Shown here: positions 33,585 through 43,000 of the stretch, in pieces | Position numbering within the stretch: position 1 is the stretch's first letter | How the letters are laid out: each line of letters opens with the position of its first letter | Source: JAKLEX01 sp035327525 | GTDB lineage: Bacteria; Patescibacteriota; Minisyncoccia; Phycocordibacterales; JAACPR01 | DNA length: 43,463 nt | Direction: 5' to 3' | Assembly (NCBI GenBank): GCA_035327525.1 | Contig: DAOLDC010000003.1 | Location: forward strand, 1-43,463 | Notes under the pieces: generated by a model | What the model saw: only the letters and a program-made list of their open reading frames with translations | Told to the model about the DNA's origin: nothing | The model's database searches: none | Made by a program: the position numbers and the translations under genes

Positions 33585-34320
33585 AGGCGACATATTCGAG
33601 ATTGGAAACCATGTCGTTGGATATGGAGACTCCCTCGATCAAGAATTTGTCAGAAAGGTAGTTGGTAAGGCAAAAATAAAAATAATTCTGTGCGACCCTC
33701 CATATGGTGTGGCATACGTAGAAAATAAAAAGAACTTTGCCAAACTATCCTCAAACACAGAAAAAATTATTATAAATGATCATATTCAAACAGAGGCTGA
33801 ATATGAGGAATTTACTCAAAAATACCTGAAACCCATAATCCCTCACCTTGAAGAATATAACGCCTGTTATATTTTCAATGGCGATTCAATGTTTCCATCA
33901 CTAAGGGTCGGAATGAAAAAAGTGGGATTCCACTATGGGCAAATGTTGATCTGGTTAAAAAATCAACCCGTGATGAGTAGAAAGGACTATTTATCAATGT
34001 ATGAATTGATTGCATACGGATGGTTTGGAAAACATAAAACAGAGAGATCCAAGGCTAAAAATGTTATCTACTATCCACGTCCACAAAAATCTAGACTTCA
34101 TCCAACTCAAAAACCGATTGGATTATTGCGAAGAATTATTCCCGACAATACAAAAGTCGGAGATGTTGTGTATGATCCATTCTTAGGAAGTGGTTCTACT
34201 GCACTTGCATGTGAACATTTAGGTCGAAAATGTATTGGAATAGAAATAGATGAAAAATATTTCTTAACTACCATTAAGAGATTAGAAAAACTTACTAAAT
34301 CCGTGGCGATAAAAATTTAA
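33571..34320 (+). CDS. DNA methyltransferase, beta class, stand-alone
   Basis: The second amino-methyltransferase of the cassette, 249 residues: D-P-P-Y at 42-45, H-P-T-Q-K-P near 172 and D-P-F-L-G-S-G-S-T at 202-210. The D-P-P-Y form favours N6-adenine. Its first residues, K-G-D-I-F-E-I-G-N-H-V-V-G-Y-G-D-S, match the linker of the preceding split protein but no ParB domain precedes them. The two proteins may therefore have arisen from a common type and could share the ParB subunit. It starts inside the end of the previous gene (14-bp overlap) and is followed 1 bp later by the HTH gene. Confidence 0.92.
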   Translation: MKINKGDIFEIGNHVVGYGDSLDQEFVRKVVGKAKIKIILCDPPYGVAYVENKKNFAKLSSNTEKIIINDHIQTEAEYEEFTQKYLKPIIPHLEEYNACYIFNGDSMFPSLRVGMKKVGFHYGQMLIWLKNQPVMSRKDYLSMYELIAYGWFGKHKTERSKAKNVIYYPRPQKSRLHPTQKPIGLLRRIIPDNTKVGDVVYDPFLGSGSTALACEHLGRKCIGIEIDEKYFLTTIKRLEKLTKSVAIKI

Positions 34321-34321
34321 A

Positions 34322-34696
34322 ATGAACGGAGAAGATTTTTCAAAAGAACCATATAAAGCCCAAACGTTTGATACGTATATTCTTTGGAAATCTCTTCCTA
34401 CTTTTTTGAAGGGACAACCGAAGGTAAGTTTGGAGAAATTCGGTATTGATGAAGAAATTATATTTAATTTACTTGAAATCAAAACACAGGCTGATTTTGG
34501 TAAAAGATATAACGTCGATGGCGGAACATTAACTGACTGGAATAAGAGAATACAAAAAGATGGGTTGAGTAAAAACATTAATAGTTGGGCTCGTAAATTA
34601 ACACCGAATGTTGTCTTTGCCCTATACAAAAACATTACAAAAAATGGCAGAGCTCATGAAGTACGAGCGTGGTACGAATTAATTGAACATGACTAA
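34322..34696 (+). CDS. phBC6A51-like helix-turn-helix protein
   Basis: A 124-residue protein with an HTH of the phage/transposase type at about 55-77 (T-Q-A-D-F-G-K-R-Y-N-V-D then L-T-D-W-N). Such domains occur in phage small-terminase-like and phBC6A51-family proteins and bind DNA. It starts 1 bp after the methyltransferase stop and ends 2 bp before the next ATG, so it belongs to one operon. No large terminase is nearby, so a packaging role is not supported; DNA targeting or regulation within the cassette is more likely. Confidence 0.7.
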   Translation: MNGEDFSKEPYKAQTFDTYILWKSLPTFLKGQPKVSLEKFGIDEEIIFNLLEIKTQADFGKRYNVDGGTLTDWNKRIQKDGLSKNINSWARKLTPNVVFALYKNITKNGRAHEVRAWYELIEHD

Positions 34697-34698
34697 TT

Positions 34699-34893
34699 AT
34701 GAAACACACAGACATTGATCAAATAAATATAATTCTTTCTGAAACATTACAGAAAGTAATCAATAAGGAGATATCACATAGGCAAGCCAACATGATTGTT
34801 AAGATTACCTCTACCCTATCCAGAAATATTGTAAACATTGATCTAAAAAAACGAATTGAATTAATCGAGCAAGTGCTACTAAAGAAAAGATAA
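34699..34893 (+). CDS. Small helical protein, 64 aa
   Basis: A basic, all-helical-looking protein of unknown function, packed between the HTH gene (2-bp spacing) and the 495-residue gene, whose start overlaps its stop as TAATG. This tight packing and the clean frame make it a likely real gene. It may be a subunit or adaptor of the protein encoded next. Confidence 0.65.
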   Translation: MKHTDIDQINIILSETLQKVINKEISHRQANMIVKITSTLSRNIVNIDLKKRIELIEQVLLKKR

Positions 34894-36380
34894 TGAAAGA
34901 CATAACTAACATATTAAGAAAATCAAACATAACGCCGTACGAACGGATCAAGTTATTGATTGAAAATACAATACACCACGAAAAAACTGGAGAAAACTTA
35001 CTGCAAGAGGATGATTTGGTTGCGATTACTGATAATTGGACACCCAAAAATAGTGCTGAGGTTTCTCAATACAACAAGTATCTTCATATTGCAAAAGCCA
35101 GAATGAGTATGTATTTGGATGCGGGTATTCTTTATCTTCAATCAGAAAATTCTATTCTAAAAGCACAGAACCTGATCGATTACATAAGAGCAAAAAAATT
35201 AAATTCAGATAATCTAAGTGATTTAGGTTTAGATAACACAGATGAAGCCAAGAGAGATAATCTAGAATATTTACTAAATAACACACACCTTTCGTATTCA
35301 AATATTCTGCAAAACAAAACCTTTCTTTCCCTTCCAAAAGATATCCAGGACGACTTACTACTTCTTGATGAGTCGGTTCAGCACGATAGCAGATATCTAG
35401 ATGATCATATTTTGTTATATGAACTATATAAAGACACGGATAAATTATCCGAAGACAAAAAGAACATTCTATTTGAAAAAATGTATGAGCGTATCGATCA
35501 AAAAAATATGTGTATTAGTAAATTAAGTTTAAGTAAATATAGTTTTTTTGCTGAATTAACTACTGAGAAAATAATACTCCACTGTGCTGATTATCTTAAT
35601 ATTAAATACGATAAGACCGATAAACAGTATTGGAATAATCTTATGACGAATATAAAAGGACGTGCTGATGAAAAAAATATTTCTGTAAAGGAATTACTTC
35701 AAGAAATCATATGCAAATGGATAGATGGCGGTCTTTTTGGAAAAGAATATACATTGTTGTGTAAAAGTGAGGGTCGTGACACCTGGACCAAACCAACAAA
35801 CAGAAAACATTGCGACCTCTTCTTTATTTGGCTTGAGAAACTACAAGAGACGAGATCTGAAATTGATAAGTTATTCTGTAACGGAGATCTTATAAAAAAC
35901 AATGATGAAATCACTGGTTCAAGTTTATATTATTCAAAACTGAATATTGATTTTGTATTAGAGTATAAAGACCAGGTAAATCATATTCTACCAATGGTTA
36001 GTATTATAAAGTTTATTCAAAATGATATAAAACCTATCAGTTGTTATAAAACATTTTGTGAATTTGTTAAATTAGCACAAAAGGTTTCTGACATATTTGA
36101 TATTAATGTTAGTAATAAATTTATAGAATACAAATCTGATTACTATAACCAAGTTATTTTACTTAATATGAAATTCGCACGATTCCTTGATGATTTTTAT
36201 GAAAACAACCACAAAGAAAGAAAATGGAAATATGAGATAGAAATAAATCCAGATGCTTTTTATTTTGATACTCAAAAAGAGTGTGAGTCACTAAAAATTA
36301 TTCAGGAGTATGATGAATTAATAAATATCGCACAGTCATCCTATATGTGTGGCAACCACGGCAAAGAAAGTTCTTTTTGA
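34893..36380 (+). CDS. Unknown 495-residue protein at the end of the methyltransferase cassette
   Basis: I do not recognise this protein. It is soluble, acidic and predominantly helical, with no Walker, nuclease or protease motif that I can point to. A C-x-x-x-x-x-x-x-W stretch near residue 270 (I-C-K-W-I-D-G-G-L-F-G-K-E) and a K-H-C-D-L-F-F-I-W segment near 312 are its most distinctive parts. Translation is coupled to the 64-residue gene by a TAATG overlap. The last 40 bp overlap the convergent HEPN-like gene in antisense. Position suggests it works with the two methyltransferases, perhaps as the missing effector. Confidence 0.78.
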   Translation: MKDITNILRKSNITPYERIKLLIENTIHHEKTGENLLQEDDLVAITDNWTPKNSAEVSQYNKYLHIAKARMSMYLDAGILYLQSENSILKAQNLIDYIRAKKLNSDNLSDLGLDNTDEAKRDNLEYLLNNTHLSYSNILQNKTFLSLPKDIQDDLLLLDESVQHDSRYLDDHILLYELYKDTDKLSEDKKNILFEKMYERIDQKNMCISKLSLSKYSFFAELTTEKIILHCADYLNIKYDKTDKQYWNNLMTNIKGRADEKNISVKELLQEIICKWIDGGLFGKEYTLLCKSEGRDTWTKPTNRKHCDLFFIWLEKLQETRSEIDKLFCNGDLIKNNDEITGSSLYYSKLNIDFVLEYKDQVNHILPMVSIIKFIQNDIKPISCYKTFCEFVKLAQKVSDIFDINVSNKFIEYKSDYYNQVILLNMKFARFLDDFYENNHKERKWKYEIEINPDAFYFDTQKECESLKIIQEYDELINIAQSSYMCGNHGKESSF

Positions 36381-36913
36381 TATCTGTGCAAAGATTCTGT
36401 TCGGTTATATTTTTGATACATAACCTTGATAATCTTCTCTAGACATTTTTCAGACAAAACAATTAATTGATCGTCATATATTATATTTTCGTTTTTTGGT
36501 TTGTATTGTTTGGAGTTCTGGATATGAATTCTATTTCTAATTTTACGTAGATGTTCAAGCGCTTCATAAAAATTGGTTTCCTTTAGTTCAAAGAAATCAT
36601 ACTTTTTTGCGACACTTATATATTTTGCAAACTCATCTATTTTTTTACTTCTAATCTCTTCAAGAATGTGATTTTCTAAATTTTTGACCCCCTCATATAC
36701 ATTTGAATAAATTCTTAAATAAAAATCATGAAGTATGGCTTCAATAATCGAAGTGGTTATTAAAAAAACAGGCTTGAATAAAAGTTTTTTCTTTCTATCT
36801 TTTAATTTTGAACTAATCCAATATAAATTTCTTAGTATTTCCAGATTAAACTGAATATTATCATGTGTCTTAAATTTACAAAAAAAGCCAGATGGATGAC
36901 TGAAGCCTTTCAT
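36341..36913 (-). CDS. HEPN-like protein, possible RNase effector
   Basis: A 190-residue, all-helical, basic protein. The segment L-R-K-I-R-N-R-I-H-I-Q-N (122-133) fits the HEPN R-x(4-6)-H catalytic pattern with R123 or R126 and H130, in a context like RiboL-PSP-HEPN proteins. HEPN proteins are often metal-independent RNases in toxin-antitoxin, CRISPR and other defence systems. It is the third gene of the helicase-methyltransferase operon, starting 5 bp after the methyltransferase stop. The family call rests on this motif and helix pattern only. A non-catalytic HEPN is possible. Confidence 0.6.
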   Translation of the reverse strand: MKGFSHPSGFFCKFKTHDNIQFNLEILRNLYWISSKLKDRKKKLLFKPVFLITTSIIEAILHDFYLRIYSNVYEGVKNLENHILEEIRSKKIDEFAKYISVAKKYDFFELKETNFYEALEHLRKIRNRIHIQNSKQYKPKNENIIYDDQLIVLSEKCLEKIIKVMYQKYNRTESLHRYQKELSLPWLPHI

Positions 36914-36918
36914 AATTT

Positions 36919-39900
36919 TTAAGATTTTCTAATAATTTCCTTTTCTTGATCATTCAAACCATAAAGATCCATAACTAATTCATCTATTTTCTCCTCAACA
37001 CTTTTCGTGCTTAATTTAATGTTCTTAGACTTTTCTTTGAAAATTTCAGAAACGTAAGTATCAATATCATTTATGAGTTTATAATTTTGTTCGTTCTTTT
37101 TTATAAAGCTAATATTTGAAATTTCATAAGTATTTACATTACTATTAGTACTTGTTTTTTTAAAGATGTAATTAATAAATTTACTATTCAGTACGCCAAG
37201 TGTTGAATATATAGAATATCCATTAGGAGAATTAACTACATAGTTACATGAATTTGCTAAATAAATTCCTGGCCCTACCAGACTTGAAATTATTCTGACT
37301 TTATCATTAACACCACTAATACCTTGAATAGCTATTCTTTGAAAATTATGGTGAGTACTCTTTTCTCCTTTATTGGTTTCTAAATATTTATTTTCATCTA
37401 AATACTCAAGTTGACCTTGACTCATGTCATCTGTTACATAATATCTTTGAATTTGAGCACCTTTCATTACCATAGGATGACTTTTATTTTGAGTGAATAA
37501 ATGCTTATGAAAAGTCATGTTTAATTCACCCTCATAACACTTAATTTTTTCAATATCCTTTCTAAGAAAAAACTTTTTGAAGAGGTCTTTTTCTTCTTCT
37601 TTTAAATACGGTATTTGTTGTGCAACTGGATCATATTCCAGTAGTTCCTTGTTTGTAAAAGACGTATTCCACCCACTGTTTTTATTTTTATCATCCCAAA
37701 CACAAAGATTAAAAGAATATTCATTTTCTTTTGTGTTTTTTGATAACATAATACAAACACTCATTTTTACTGATTCAAAAACTCTTTTTTGAGCATTATC
37801 TCTTTCGGGAAATGAATCAATATGAAGTATTTTTTGGTCATTTAAGAAATATTGCCTTATTTTCTTTGAGCCATTATCAGCTAAAAATGAATTTTGAAAT
37901 ATAAAATCTAATAAACCACCATTCTTTAACAAATTAGATCCCCTTGCAAGAAATAATTTAAATGCATTCAATTTACCACCTTGCGATTTTTCATAAATAG
38001 ATATCTTTTTTAATATATCTATCTCACCTTTACTGTGTCCTTGATATACAAAATAAGGAGGATTTCCAATTACAACATCAAACTTTTCTTCAAGTCCAAA
38101 CATCCATCCGGGATCAAACCAAGGATTCGATTCGTTACTAAATGGATTCCATAAAGTAAGTTTCAAAGTTAGTTCCCCCGTGGCACGTAATTCAATCATT
38201 CGATTTAGTAATACTTTTTGCTTATTAAAAAATTTAGTTTTTATAGACTCTTTTTCTGAATAATTTGCTGTAAAATATTCTGACATAATTGTGGATAATT
38301 CCACAATACCAGAATGATCTTCAAATAAATTATTATTTTGTATTTTTGGTAAATCAATCAATGTATTTGCACACACAAACTTAAAATCCAAATTGGGCAA
38401 TGGATCAATTCCTCGATTTGATTTAGTATCATCAATTTTAGATTCAACAACAATAGTCAAAAAACATCGCAAACGAGATACGTCCACGGCAATTGGCTGG
38501 ATATCTACTCCAAAGATGGAATTTTTTATAACATCTAATTTTCGAGTATAATCAAATGGATTTTGTTTTACCTCGTTGATGATTTTCTGTTTATACAGAT
38601 CTGGCACACCCCTAAGTTTCTTTTCAAGCCACATTGTACAATCTGGGTCAACTTGTTGGAGAATATAGACAATCTTTTGAAGTGCACCAATTGGGTACGC
38701 TCCTGATCCACAAGCAGGATCAAGAATCTTTAATGATTCAATTGCATCAATGATTTGTTTCTTTTCTTTTTGTTCAAGTGGGTATTCTGCATCATCAGCA
38801 AGATCATAACTAACTAAGGCATTAATCTTCTTACTCTCAATATTTGTCTTTGTTTTAAAGTATTCAATCAAAGACTGATCCACCATGTATTCAACAATTT
38901 GTCTCGGTGTATAAAAACTTCCCGTTCTCTTTCGTTCACTACTTCCTGTTTCTGGATTGATCTCTGCAAGTAGGTTTTCAAAAATACGACCAAGCATTTC
39001 AGGATCAACTGAAAGTTCTTGATCAAAAACAGTATTTTCATCAATCGTAAAGTTGTATGTTTCAAGAAGTTCAAAAAATTCTTTGAACCACTTATCACTT
39101 ACCTTGAGAGTGTTAATATGTCTAGAAGCGAAAGTTCCACGATCAAGTTCGTAATAATCATCATTTTGAGGATTAAATAGACCTCCGTTTAAATACGGCA
39201 CCTTATCAAAAAGTTCAGTTCGTATATCTCGAGCATCAATACTGGTATTCAAGACTCCAAAGAAAAGAGGTTCAAGTACACTGTGATAGTAATTATCAGA
39301 CACAACTTTAGACGACAATATTTCATCGGGAATAAGTTGACCGTTATCAGATTTTTTTTGCTTCAAGAACCAACAAAACATTATTCGTCCAATTAGTCTG
39401 ACGGCGAAACTCTTACGAGTATTGATATCTGTTTCCGACACTCCTGGAAGAATTAGGTTTTGATCCTCAACTGACACAAGTTCGTCAAAGAATTTTGCGA
39501 CCTCTAGGTAAAATTGCTTATTAACAACTTCGACAGAAAAACGATTAAGCAGGTCATCTACATCTTTAATTCTTCCTTTTTTAATTAGTTGTTGTTCTGG
39601 AGTTCTAACTTTTGCACTACTTCCTAGATAAAAAGAGTATCTCCGTGCACTAGAATATCTTTTAACAACTTTATTTTTGTCATTAAGATCTAGGGTTATT
39701 GTAAGATATGAAAAGCGATAATTATCAGAATCATTATTCTTGAAAATAACTAAAGCCCTGTGAATCCAGTGATCTGCCAATATTTTAAAGGCGTCTGTTG
39801 CAATAGCCACTCGTGGATCTTTGTCATGAGTATGATCCATTTCTAGGACATGTAAATCAAGTGATTCACAAAAACCTAAAATCCTTGCTTTAGTTATCTC

Positions 39901-40017
39901 CTTATATCTATCTTTATTTATGACAATATCCTCTTCTCGAAAAGCGAGGTCTTCTGGAAGAAAATCTTGAATAAAACTTAAAAAAGATTCTGGATTATAT
40001 TTTTCGTTTAATTTCAT
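36919..40017 (-). CDS. Eco57I-type restriction-modification methyltransferase
   Basis: A 1032-residue gamma-class DNA adenine methyltransferase. The N-terminal ~370 residues are of unclear fold; they could hold a nuclease or interaction domain, but I cannot mark a D-x-n-E-x-K triad with confidence. The SAM motif I D-P-A-C-G-S-G is at about 434-440, and the catalytic N-P-P-Y at about 652-655. A TaqI/Eco57I-like target-recognition region lies in the last third. It is coupled to the upstream helicase by a 4-bp ATGA overlap. Known single-chain type IIG enzymes and the methyltransferases of BREX and DISARM have a similar core; the gene order here fits a helicase-dependent system. Confidence 0.9.
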   Translation of the reverse strand: MKLNEKYNPESFLSFIQDFLPEDLAFREEDIVINKDRYKEITKARILGFCESLDLHVLEMDHTHDKDPRVAIATDAFKILADHWIHRALVIFKNNDSDNYRFSYLTITLDLNDKNKVVKRYSSARRYSFYLGSSAKVRTPEQQLIKKGRIKDVDDLLNRFSVEVVNKQFYLEVAKFFDELVSVEDQNLILPGVSETDINTRKSFAVRLIGRIMFCWFLKQKKSDNGQLIPDEILSSKVVSDNYYHSVLEPLFFGVLNTSIDARDIRTELFDKVPYLNGGLFNPQNDDYYELDRGTFASRHINTLKVSDKWFKEFFELLETYNFTIDENTVFDQELSVDPEMLGRIFENLLAEINPETGSSERKRTGSFYTPRQIVEYMVDQSLIEYFKTKTNIESKKINALVSYDLADDAEYPLEQKEKKQIIDAIESLKILDPACGSGAYPIGALQKIVYILQQVDPDCTMWLEKKLRGVPDLYKQKIINEVKQNPFDYTRKLDVIKNSIFGVDIQPIAVDVSRLRCFLTIVVESKIDDTKSNRGIDPLPNLDFKFVCANTLIDLPKIQNNNLFEDHSGIVELSTIMSEYFTANYSEKESIKTKFFNKQKVLLNRMIELRATGELTLKLTLWNPFSNESNPWFDPGWMFGLEEKFDVVIGNPPYFVYQGHSKGEIDILKKISIYEKSQGGKLNAFKLFLARGSNLLKNGGLLDFIFQNSFLADNGSKKIRQYFLNDQKILHIDSFPERDNAQKRVFESVKMSVCIMLSKNTKENEYSFNLCVWDDKNKNSGWNTSFTNKELLEYDPVAQQIPYLKEEEKDLFKKFFLRKDIEKIKCYEGELNMTFHKHLFTQNKSHPMVMKGAQIQRYYVTDDMSQGQLEYLDENKYLETNKGEKSTHHNFQRIAIQGISGVNDKVRIISSLVGPGIYLANSCNYVVNSPNGYSIYSTLGVLNSKFINYIFKKTSTNSNVNTYEISNISFIKKNEQNYKLINDIDTYVSEIFKEKSKNIKLSTKSVEEKIDELVMDLYGLNDQEKEIIRKS

Positions 40018-43000
40018 AATGCAATTAACTCTTCAGACAGAACGATTAACTTACCGTCATCGTTTGCTCGGTCGGCGGTTTCAAAAATACTTTCTATGTA
40101 CCTACTTGGGATGAGTTCTTTTAGTTCAAGATATGCTTTTTCTGGATTAGCCTTATCAATACGAAGTTCCACAATTTCTTTAAGTACTCCATTTGGTAAT
40201 GCATCGAGATCCTTAATGGTTCTAATTATGTCTATGCACAAATCTTTTGCTTGTGGATACAGATCACCAAGTAATTTTACTCGGTTGAGTGCATCTTGTT
40301 TTCGGCCACCATCAACGGAAGCCTTTGTGTTGTCTTTGAATATATGCTCCTTTGCCATTTTGTAAATTGGATCAAAGTTTACGGTTGTTTGTAAGGATTC
40401 TTCTGAATCTATAATTTGATTAAACAAAGGAAGTGCAACTTGTGGAGATACTATCTCGACAGTTTCAGGAGTCTTTCCAAAAGCAAATACGTAGTTTCCA
40501 CTTTTCTTTGCAAAAGCGACTACTCCACTAATATCTTTAGTTTTACGAGCAATTCTTGATCGATGTGGAATTCGGGCAATTTGATCCATAATCTTCTTAT
40601 CATCCTTAATCTTAAGCCAAGCGTTTCTATATGGAGCATCCCAAGACAAACTCTCATTTTTATTGTTTTCCTCCTTGTACTGCTTTGCAAAATAATTCTT
40701 AAGATCTTCTTCAGATGTCAGTGTTTTTGTATCTTCACCCAAAAGAGTGTGAATAAGATCCATCTTCAAAGTTGAAATTGCCTTTGTTCGTGTTTCTAGT
40801 TCACCAGTAAGTGTTGGAAAGAAGTTGTAAATATACAATTCATCAAATACTTTTCTGTTAATACGATTAATACGTCCAACACGTTGAATCACGCGAGTTG
40901 GGTTATATGGAATATCATAGTTTATAATTGCTCCAGCTCTGTGTAAATTGAACCCTTCCGAAATAGCGTCGGTTGCGATAATAATATCAAAATCATCAGA
41001 TTGCTTTGATTCTTCGAGACCTGCATCAAAGTTAGATCTAATTATTTTCTTATTCTCATCAGAAGCATCTTCTGAACTGTATTTGAATACGCGGTCAAAA
41101 CCATCTTTTTGTAGTTTTTGGTAAACATAGTTTGCAGTATCAGAGAATTCTGTAAATACAACAATTTTTCTCTTTGAATTTTCTACTAGTGATTGTTTAA
41201 TCTTTTGTTTAAAGAACTCAAATTTAGGATCACTATTTTTATTAGACCATTCAGAATCAATTTCTTTAAGAAGAGAAATATCGTGCCTTAGATGATCACC
41301 AAACTGTGGCTGTAATTCACTTACTGGGATTCGAATAAGACCTTTATCTTCAAGTTTGTTTAATGTATCTTCTAATTCTTTTTCATCAAGTTCGCTTAGA
41401 TATTCAGAATCAGGCAAAACGCCCTTTTTAAATATTGGGACTTCCTGGCGATTCTCATACCAGTCGAGCATCGCCTCAGAAGAAGTGATCATGTTTCTTA
41501 ATGATAATTTAAACGCACCAATAGAACTTTCAAAACGCCTAACAAGGAGTCTCCGCATAAAACGAGCAAGGTTACTTTGAGCCTGTGTAATTCTTTGAAG
41601 TTTTTCTTCGGCAGACATTCCGTCTTCATCATCTTGTTCAATAAGTTTTTCAAGAAATTTTGAGCCCTGACTAATATAGGAAGCGGGTTTGTATCGTGCC
41701 CCAATAAAACTAGTGCTTCTGTCTTCTGGTGCAATTTTTTCGAGAGTACTTACATAAAGATCAAACATATCGCCAAGGTCATATTCCAAAAGCTGTGGGT
41801 CTTTTACTTTTGCAAAAGCAACACCTTGTGCTTTCAAGTCTTCTTTATATTCTTCAATTTCTTCAAGATCGAGACGTGATCTTCGAATAATTAACGGTTC
41901 TATCATTTTTCTAAGCTCATCAGCGATGGAATGTAATTCGTCTTTAATTTCAGGATTACCATCATCATTTTTAGTATTTTTTCTTAAATCTCTTCTTACG
42001 GCTTTATATCTTTTAAAGAGCATATGGAATGACATACTCAGATTTTCTACAGTTCTAATTGTAGATTGACCCGGAGTACTAAATAATTTTATTAGAGCAT
42101 AAATATCTTTTGGATCGTTATTGAAAGGAGTAGCAGACAAAGCCATAACATAATTACCAGCGCATAGTCTGTGAAGAACTTTATAATTATCCGTGTCTTC
42201 ATTTCGATGCTTATGGGCTTCATCTAGTATTATCAAAAGTCTGCTCTCATCATCGCCGTGTCTTTGCAGTGCTTCTTCAATCTTTCCAGTTGAATAAATA
42301 TGACCTTTAAAATCAAACTCTGCTGTATAATCTTTCCACTGATTTTCAAGGTGAGGTGGTGCAATAATAATAGTTTTATAGCCCAAGTTGTGAGCGATTG
42401 CAGAAGCAATAATACTTTTTCCCAGACCTACCACATCAGCAATAATCACACCCCCAAATTTCTTTATACGATCTATTCCAAGGTTTATGGCATCTTTTTG
42501 ATATTTTAAATCAGAAAATTTACCACCAGTAATATGTTTAGGGGTTTTCATGTTTTCGATTTCAGATACAGCAAAATATTCATTGAGTACTTTGTAGTAC
42601 ATCAAGAGTGGATTTGGTAAAGCATACAACCAGATCTTTTCTTTAATTTCCTTAACAAATGTATCTGCTGAATCTAGATCTGTAATAGTTATATTCTCTG
42701 GGTCATTCCAGGTTTTCTCAAAATCATCTGAGTGCTCTTTATAATAATGAGGTTCATGAAGAATAAGATTTCTTTCTCCTTGCCCCTTAAGTCCTGAAAA
42801 AGTTAGATTACTTGAGCCAATGATCACCATACCCGGAGTAATACCATTGGTGGAGAACTCTTTTTTATTATGAAAAATATAGAATTTTGAGTGGTTAGCT
42901 TGAGCCGTTTTCTTTATTTGTAGACTTCCGTCCTTGATCTTGTCGAGAAATATCTCAAAGGCGTTTTGAGACTCATCATTATCAAAAAAATCTGTGTCGT

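Noticed and set aside
34322..34696. Small terminase subunit of a prophage
   Set aside because: The HTH is of a type also seen in small terminases, but no large terminase, portal or capsid gene is present in the window.
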